DNA of 64,000 nt. Origin: Zasmidium citrigriseum. Lineage: Eukaryota; Ascomycota; Dothideomycetes; Mycosphaerellales; Mycosphaerellaceae. This document shows, piece by piece, positions 57,642-64,000 of the stretch. Numbering within the stretch: the first letter of the stretch is position 1; every line of letters starts with the position of its first letter. The stretch lies in assembly GCA_002786025.1 (NCBI GenBank), contig NHNW01000034.1, positions 124,001 to 188,000 on the forward strand. The letters are read 5' to 3'. The notes beneath the pieces are model-generated. The model was not told the DNA's origin. It was given only the letters and a program-made list of their open reading frames with translations, and made no database searches. The translations under genes and the position numbers were made by a program.

Positions 57642-59426
57642 CTACAGCTTGTTGCCCATATTCACATGCACAGCCTTGATTTGAGAATATGCCTCCAAAC
57701 CGGCCTCTCCGAGCTCACGACCAATACCGCTCTGCTTTACACCTGTATCGAGAGTTAGCGTATGTCCTCGATTTCCCAAAATGAAGAGGCTTACCTCCAA
57801 ACGGTATCCGTGGATCACAGTCCTGAGAGCTGTTGATCCAAACCATACCCGCCTCAATTTCCGCGGCAACCCGGTGAGCACGCTCGAGATTCTGTGTGAA
57901 CAATGCCGAGCCCAATCCATACGTCGTATCGTTTGCCCTCCGAATGGCTTCGTCTTCATCAGAGAATCTGGAGATGACCACCACAGGGCCGAAGATCTCC
58001 TCGCGGTAGATCTTCATGGAGTCCTTCACGTCGGTAAAGACTGTGGGCGAGATGAAGAAGCCTTTGCCTCCCTTCTGAGCAGTCTCGCCGCCCATGGCCA
58101 TCTTGGCGCCTTCTGATCTGCCAGACTCAATGTACTGCAAGATTCGGTCATACTGCTGGCGGGAGACCTGGGGGCCTTGGTAGGTAGAGTCGTCCCACTG
58201 ATCGCCGACTTTGCTGACATCTTTCACAGTCTCGACGAACTTCTTGATGAACTCATCATAAACCTGATCCTGTACCAAGATTCGCGATGTCGCTGTACAA
58301 ATCTGGCCTTGATTGGACATAATGCCTAAGGTTAAGGTTACAAGGTCAGCAGATGTCTCAGACGTATCGGAAGATGGCTTCTGCCCTTGACCTTACGTAC
58401 CCAGATGACTCCACTTCACCGCTTGCTCCAGGTCAGCATCAGAGAACACAATCAATGGCGACTTTCCTCCAGTCTCGAGGGTGATGTTCTTGAGCGTTGC
58501 AGATGCCATCTTCATGATCTGGCGAGCTGTTGCTGTTGATCCAGTAAATGCCACCTTGTCGACAAGAGGATGCTCGACCATGGCAGGTCCAGCCTCAGCA
58601 CCGTATCCGTTGATGATGTTTACAACGCCAGGTGGGAAACCGGCTTCCTTGATTAATTGCCCAAGTATGAGGATGCTCAATGGGGTCTGCTCAGCCGCTT
58701 TGATGACAACAGTGTTTCCACAGGCGAGCGCAGGCCCTAGCTTCCAAGTCGCCATGGACTGCGTGAACAAGTCAGGATCTACGATCAGCTATTGCATGCA
58801 CGCAAAGTACTCACCAATGGATAATTCCAGGGGATGATCTGAGCTACAACACCAATCGGCTGTCGAATGGTGTATGCAAACTTCTGGTGGTTGGTATTAA
58901 TGGTCTGACCATACGTCTTGTCGGCCCATCCTGCGTAGTAGCGAATGGTGGTGATCGCTTCCGGCAAGTCTGTGTTCAGAGCCTCAGAATATGTCTTGCC
59001 TGCGAACGATTAGAGAAGCGGTATTTGGCCAGACTTTGGGGGATCGTGACCATTGTCCCAAGCATCGATGGTGGCGAGCAGCTCCTTGTTCTGCTCCAGA
59101 AGATCCGCCAGCCGGGTCATAAGGATTCCACGATCAGTGGCAGGCAACAGCTTCCATGACGGGTCTTTGAGCGCTTTATGCGCCGCCTGTACAGCAGCGT
59201 CGACATCTTCTGGGCCAGCTGCTTCCACTTGGGCGATGTCGATCTCTGTACTGAATGATCTCAACTTTCTGGACTGGCTAGTGAACGGCAAGACTCACGC
59301 TGGGTCTATCGAGGTGATCGTCTTCTTGCTTTTCGCCGGAACAAATTCGTTGTTGATGAACAGTCCTGTTGGCTGTGTATACTTGCGGCCATTCGGCGCT
59401 TGGAGCTCAACGGAAGGGCTGGACAT
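57642..59426 (-). CDS. NAD(P)-dependent aldehyde dehydrogenase
   Basis: Six minus-strand exons (59426-59299, 59250-59051, 58999-58815, 58758-58401, 58325-57795, 57742-57642) encode 500 residues, the usual family length. The signatures are all present: IIPWNYPL with Asn168, [11 protein letters not shown] with Lys191, [11 protein letters not shown] at 242-252 for the cofactor, LETGGKSP with Glu266, and [11 protein letters not shown] with the catalytic Cys300. EIFGPV and a C-terminal [12 protein letters not shown] follow. The enzyme oxidises aldehydes to acids. The class is closest in form to the class 1/2 cytosolic enzymes. No targeting peptide is seen. Position beside a ring hydroxylase and a ring-cleavage enzyme suggests an aromatic aldehyde substrate, which is inference. 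Confidence 0.94.
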
Positions 59427-60218
59427 TTTGTGGTCGTGAATCTGCGAAGTCGGTACTGAGGGTTCAGAATCGAAGAATTTTCAAAATCAGGTTCAGACAG
59501 GCTGCTCAGAAGAAAAGGACTGGAGTAGCTCTGACATTGGATGCGTTCGTACGGTCGCAAACACAAACGCTCTCGTTACGTTACTCAATGTGTCTCCCAG
59601 ATCCTTGTTCTCGCGGTCGACGTAAGTGAGTGAGGTGCTCGGGAAGGCATTCCCCATTCGGCGTCGCCTTCCTTTCTCGGAGGACCATAGATAGGCGACG
59701 GCGTCTTCTTCGCTGACAAGTTGATTCTCATATCCTCTGTTCATTTTCGCGATGGACTCATCAGCAGCGGCAAGCCACCCAGCAGTCGGTATAAGTACCG
59801 CTCTCAGGTCGTCCCTGGAGCATGGCGATATTCACATGAGATCTGGCCGAAGAACAATGTCGATTTCCTCCTCCCACGCTTCCGATGGATGTCGATGGCA
59901 CCTGGTCTTCGGCATGGCAGCCTCGCAGCTTGTAATGAACCAATGGTCATCACATGAGATTCTACCTTCATAAGTGGTAGCTGCCGATGCCTTTCGACGG
60001 AGCAAGAAGGGTACCTTGTGTGTGAGGTGATGGAGATAGGGGAAGGACTCGGGCCGAGCACATCAATGCTGCCCCTCTGCCCCTCTGTTGACGCCCACTT
60101 CGCCTATGATGGACGACAAAAAGGAAACCATGCACAGTATGTCTGCTTGTTTCCGGACTGACTTACACAGATCCCATTCGACGACCATCAACAAGCACGA
60201 CAGGACTTCACAGACACG
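59427..60218. other. Divergent intergenic region
   Basis: 792 bases between the start codons of the aldehyde dehydrogenase (minus) and the cupin-like gene (plus), so both promoters lie here. A short upstream coding exon near 60,105 for the cupin-like gene is possible but not needed. Nothing else was recognised. Confidence 0.5.
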
Positions 60219-60875
60219 ATGCTATCATTCCTTCGAGCACCTCATCCACCGCGAACGAACAATGCCTCGAAAGACCTCACCGTCTACGAGAAGGGCACAT
60301 CGTCTGTGCAGTACCACAAGAAAGGCAGCGCGTATCTCATGACACACACGATACCACCTACCGATCCAAGAGACGGCCCTTCGATCATACAACCTCCGTT
60401 TCACTATCACATATACCAAACAGGAAAATTCCAGGTCGTCCAAGGCACTGCACATATGTTCTTCGGACTGGGCCAGAAGCCGACCATGACCTTGAGCAGC
60501 AAGGGTGGTAAGAGCTCAGCAGTATTGGGTCCATGCAGATATCATCGCTTCGAAAACGCGAGTCCGACAGAAGATTTGAAGATCAACATACAATTGGATC
60601 CAGAAGACTATGAGAACGAGCAACGGTTCTTCAGGAACTTCTTTGGATACTTGGACGACTGCAAACAGAACAAGAGCGCACCGAGCATCTTCCAACTGTT
60701 TGTCTTCCTCCATTCCGCAGATACACCTTTGGCGGTGCCAATGCCGTTTGGGATGGAGACGTTGGGAGTGTATGTTAGTAGAGCTTTGCTCATCGGCGTT
60801 GCATACGTCGGCTTGTACGTCCTTGGCTACAAGTCAAGTTATCCAGAATACTACGATAGCAACAAGAGCAGGTAA
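60219..60875 (+). CDS. Cupin-like protein with C-terminal membrane segment
   Basis: A single-exon gene of 218 residues. Residues 60-120 (PPFHYHIYQTGKFQVVQG, then TAHMFFG) look like the first motif of an RmlC-like cupin barrel, with His residues that could bind a metal. The rest of the barrel is not obvious. Residues 180-205 (ALLIGVAYVGLYVLG) form one hydrophobic segment likely to anchor the protein in a membrane, with a short polar tail. Similar small proteins occur in fungal metabolic gene clusters, but I know of no set function. It is divergent from the aldehyde dehydrogenase and precedes a second Zn2Cys6 regulator gene. Confidence 0.75.
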   Translation: MLSFLRAPHPPRTNNASKDLTVYEKGTSSVQYHKKGSAYLMTHTIPPTDPRDGPSIIQPPFHYHIYQTGKFQVVQGTAHMFFGLGQKPTMTLSSKGGKSSAVLGPCRYHRFENASPTEDLKINIQLDPEDYENEQRFFRNFFGYLDDCKQNKSAPSIFQLFVFLHSADTPLAVPMPFGMETLGVYVSRALLIGVAYVGLYVLGYKSSYPEYYDSNKSR

Positions 60876-61239
60876 TGAGGATTAATATCCGCCTAGCTCG
60901 CGCAGAAACATCGATTAATTCCAGCCCAAAGGCCTCGAGCCTGCTTCAATGAAAGGCTTTTCTATAGCTTAGAAGATTTCCGAATAATAAGAAGTGGCTT
61001 GACTTGTGCGACAGGTATGCAAAGTCTCGCTCCATGCAGGAAGATGTACGTTCATCGCCTGTCTAATTGACTAAGAGCCAGCTAATTTCCCGCGAAGCCG
61101 TCAACCAATTTTGATTAACGCCTATGAGCTATCTCCCCGTTTCATTAAGCCGATGCGGGGGATAATATAGGCTTATCTTTGATGGACCTGCTGACTCCAA
61201 AGTTCTTTTCCCTGTCTGTCCTCCTCAACATAACACACA
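60876..61239. other. Intergenic region before the second regulator
   Basis: 364 bases, AT-richer than the neighbours, presumably the 3' flank of the cupin-like gene and the promoter of the regulator. No further feature was recognised. Confidence 0.5.
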
Positions 61240-63640
61240 ATGCCACGAGCATCAGAAAAGTCCAACTCGCGCCGTTCTCGCTCCTTCGGTGGCTGTGGCA
61301 CATGCCGGCGGCGCCATGTAAAGTTAGCAGCCCTCTCGCTCTCGAGTCTGAAGTGCAAGCTAATGTTCAGGAGCAAGATGCGATCAAGTGCGGCCAGTAT
61401 GTCTGACTTGCAAAGCAGTCGGAGCCACCTGCGAGGGCTTCTCCGCCGAGATACGATGGATGACCTCCTCTAAAGGCGGCAATGACAAGCGAAAAGAAAC
61501 ATCGACGCCAGCGGCGGGTGTGAGTCGTCGCCATCTATACTCAGGCATGTTGGCTTGATGTTCTGCACAGACAAGCGTCTGTACGCTTTGCTGGATCTGA
61601 CCTCACCTTCCTGCAGAAAGCCACCGAGAGAAGATGAGCACCAAGCTGGCCGCCTCATTCCCGGTAGGAACGATCGATGCATCCCTCACGGAGATTGACA
61701 ACAAGTCGAAAGAACCTACATCAGCCGACCAGGACATCAGCGTTGGTCCCTTTGGTGTCTTGAACTTCAACCGGCCTGAGGTAGACCAAGTTGTTGGGGC
61801 AGTCGAAGACGATCCGATGTTGTCTATCGATCAGCCACCGGCTGAGGAATCTATACTCGACAACGTCACGCCAATCACCATGGACTCCTGGATGGGACTG
61901 GACGACACTCTGCAATGGGCAGATCTCTTTGGCTTTGGCACCGACAGTATTTTCCAACCGTCGGACAATATCTTTGACCCTCTTCTGGATTTGAACACCA
62001 GCGCCGACCTCTTCATCGATCCGCAGGCTATCTCAACCGACACGCAGGTCACATCCCAAGGGTACACTGCTTTGGCTGGTACTGGCAGTAGGCTGACTCC
62101 CATCGATCATTCGACTGTCAATCCTGGCGACATTATCAACGAGGCTCAGATGCTGCTGCGTCATTTCAAGGATACTGTCGTGCATCAGATTGTTAGCCTG
62201 CCGATTACCTCGAAATCGCCTTGGGAGATCATCATCTTCCACGAAGCCGTCAATACTCTCGGTCATTTGACATATCTGGGCTCACAGAATGTAACTTCTG
62301 CAAAGAAAGCAATTCTGTTCGGCATTCTTGCAATCTCGGCATATCATCTGTCCAAGAATCCGCCGCTCACTGAGCAGACTACGAGCACGACCGCAGACTT
62401 GCCCCAGCTTGTTAATGCCGCTTCATCGGAGGCGAAGCATCACCTCCAACAATCTCTCAAGAGCGAGCTTCATGGCCCGTCTAAGGCGAAGTATAAGGAT
62501 CAGTTGACGGCCATTCAATGTCTCCTGTCACTGGCTGTAGGTGTCCACATGTTGCTCATCATGTGTCTGCTGACACAATTGAAGGTACTTTTAGGCTATC
62601 AAAAGGATGCTCGATGCTATCTTATCGATGCGGAACGTTTGATGAGGCATCGTGGCCTTGCCAAACGCGAAGTATCTCGAAAGTCACGATTGCTACATCA
62701 CATGTACACATGGAGTCGAATCCTCGGGGAGAGCACTTACGTCCTACACGAGTATAGCAGTACTGCACCAAATGGAAACAACTTGCAGCCGATCGTCACA
62801 AGTTCGACCGCCGCTCAACAGCACGTGGCGCAACCCTCAGGACCTGGAAGCCGCCTGGATGATTTTCTAAGGCTGGAGCCTCACCATGCGGATAGCGAGC
62901 TCGATATCGAAGAGATCAAAGAGCCGCAGGATTCGTTGCGCGACATTCATCTGGAAGACTCTAGGGAAAATCCAAACACTATGTACACCGAAATCTATGG
63001 CATCAATGAGACCTGGCTCAGTCTCCTCTCACAGACCACCCGGCTGGCCAACCGAATGGACGCCATGAAGGCTACGAACTCCGCTGACTCCGCCTTCTCT
63101 GATCTTTTGGCTAGACGAGCATCTCGCTTAGAAGACATGATATGCAATTTCGCGGCCGAATTCACTCCCCGGTCGATGGGCCCGAAATGGGAGCCGAACA
63201 GTCACATGCACACTGCGCTGAATTCCGCTCTTGTCATATTCTTCTATCGACGCATCAAGAATGTCAACTCCTGGATCCTTCAGAGCCATGTTGATGACGT
63301 TATTTCCGCGCTGGAAAGCTTCGACAAATCAATCGTGGACAAAGCAGGGGAGGGTCCTGGTACGCCGTGGCCAGCCTTTATTGCGGCTGCAGAAGCCAGT
63401 ACCCAAAATCGACGGGAGCGCCTCTTTGCCTGGCTTGAGAAAGGCGAGGCTGCCACCGGCTTTCACTGTTACACTAGTTCTAAGGAACTGTTGCTGGAGA
63501 CATGGAAACGAAGGGATGAAGGTACCACTGCACAGACACCTGGAGTTCGCAAATCGACGAGACGGTCAGGGGCATCACAGTCTACGACAAGCTGGCTAGA
63601 TATCTGTCGAGAGCAGAAAAGATGGCTCATGGCTTTTTGA
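61240..63640 (+). CDS. Zn2Cys6 transcription factor, ArgRII/ArcA-like layout
   Basis: Exons 61240-61322, 61378-61517 and 61617-63640 encode 748 residues. The first intron splits the zinc cluster between Lys28 and Cys29. Joined, it reads GGCGTCRRRHVKC, DQVRPVCLTC and KAVGATCEGF, with Cys at 19, 22, 29, 36, 39 and 46, the exact CX2CX6CX6CX2CX6C spacing. The rest fits the Fungal_trans_2 type: LLRHFKDTVVHQIVSLP, YLIDAERLMRHRGL, NSALVIFFYRRIKNV and a C-terminal SWLDICREQKRWLMAF, which supports the stop at 63640. A further in-frame intron at 62537-62584 (48 bases, GTAGGT...GAAG) may be removed, giving 732 residues. The target genes are unknown. Adjacency to the catabolic genes is suggestive. Confidence 0.85.
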
Positions 63641-64000
63641 GTGGTTTGTGCTCGGACAAGTTCCCAACGACAATGCACTGTCGGTCTGTAACCTCACTTC
63701 GCCCCATAGTATCAGTCTCGGTCCCAAGCCGGCGTGGAGCTTCGAAGTATCGATGTACCTCCAGTCCGGAATACCTTTTCCTTCGCTCCCGAGGGCGAAT
63801 GGATACCATCTGGATGAAGTCGGTCAATCTAAACACGAGAATCGCAACTGTCAGATCTTAGTGGCGTTACCCCGTGGGCAGCTTGCGGCAATTGCAGGGA
63901 CTGAAACGTCCTTAAACCCGCATTCCAAGAGTTCCAAGGATACCAAGACGTCGTCTCCGCACGCAGAAGGACACGCGCCCAGTATGCCATCCTCGCGTGC
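63641..64000. other. 3' flank to window end, no gene seen
   Basis: 360 bases with no supportable gene. A further gene may begin beyond the window. Confidence 0.45.

Noticed and set aside
50269..63640. Horizontal transfer of the catabolic genes
   Set aside because: Introns, splice signals and base composition resemble those of neighbouring genes, and nothing in the window points to transfer.

Overview
The window is nuclear DNA of a filamentous ascomycete. The genes have short introns (48 to 198 bases) with CTAAC-like branch points. Their products are typical fungal proteins: NTE1, PAF1, RTF2, type II pantothenate kinase and Zn2Cys6 regulators. A large central block carries mutations of the repeat-induced point mutation (RIP) type. 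A Dothideomycete of the Capnodiales/Mycosphaerellales kind is my best guess, but the sequence alone does not prove it.

Left arm (1-21,190) is ordinary genic DNA. It holds the 3' part of a GMC oxidoreductase, a small CxxC protein lying between two long perfect palindromes, a five-exon gene of unknown function, pantothenate kinase and RTF2 from a shared promoter region, a 1,155-residue low-complexity protein that shares an N-terminal module and intron position with the five-exon gene, a DUF7918-like acidic protein, and PAF1.

Central block (about 21,190-44,990) has almost no CpA or TpG but keeps many CpG, as expected from saturated CpA-to-TpA RIP. ATG can hardly exist there, and Gln and Trp codons have become stops, so no intact gene is present. 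The block is built from two direct repeats of about 8 kb, offset by about 15.7 kb. Each carries relics of the same series of unrecognised genes. The 7.7 kb between them holds a Ty1/copia relic, a 2.1 kb satellite with a 32-base period whose units can fold into hairpins, further relics, and one short stretch with little RIP.

Right arm (44,990-64,000) starts abruptly with NTE1, whose start codon is only about 200 bases from the RIP block. It is followed by what looks like an aromatic-compound catabolic neighbourhood: a salicylate-hydroxylase-like FAD monooxygenase, an intradiol ring-cleavage dioxygenase, a Zn2Cys6 activator-type regulator, an aldehyde dehydrogenase, a cupin-like membrane-anchored protein and a second Zn2Cys6 regulator. 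Together these could oxidise an aromatic aldehyde to the acid, hydroxylate it to a catechol and open the ring. Exon boundaries were worked out by hand from splice signals, reading-frame continuity and family motifs.
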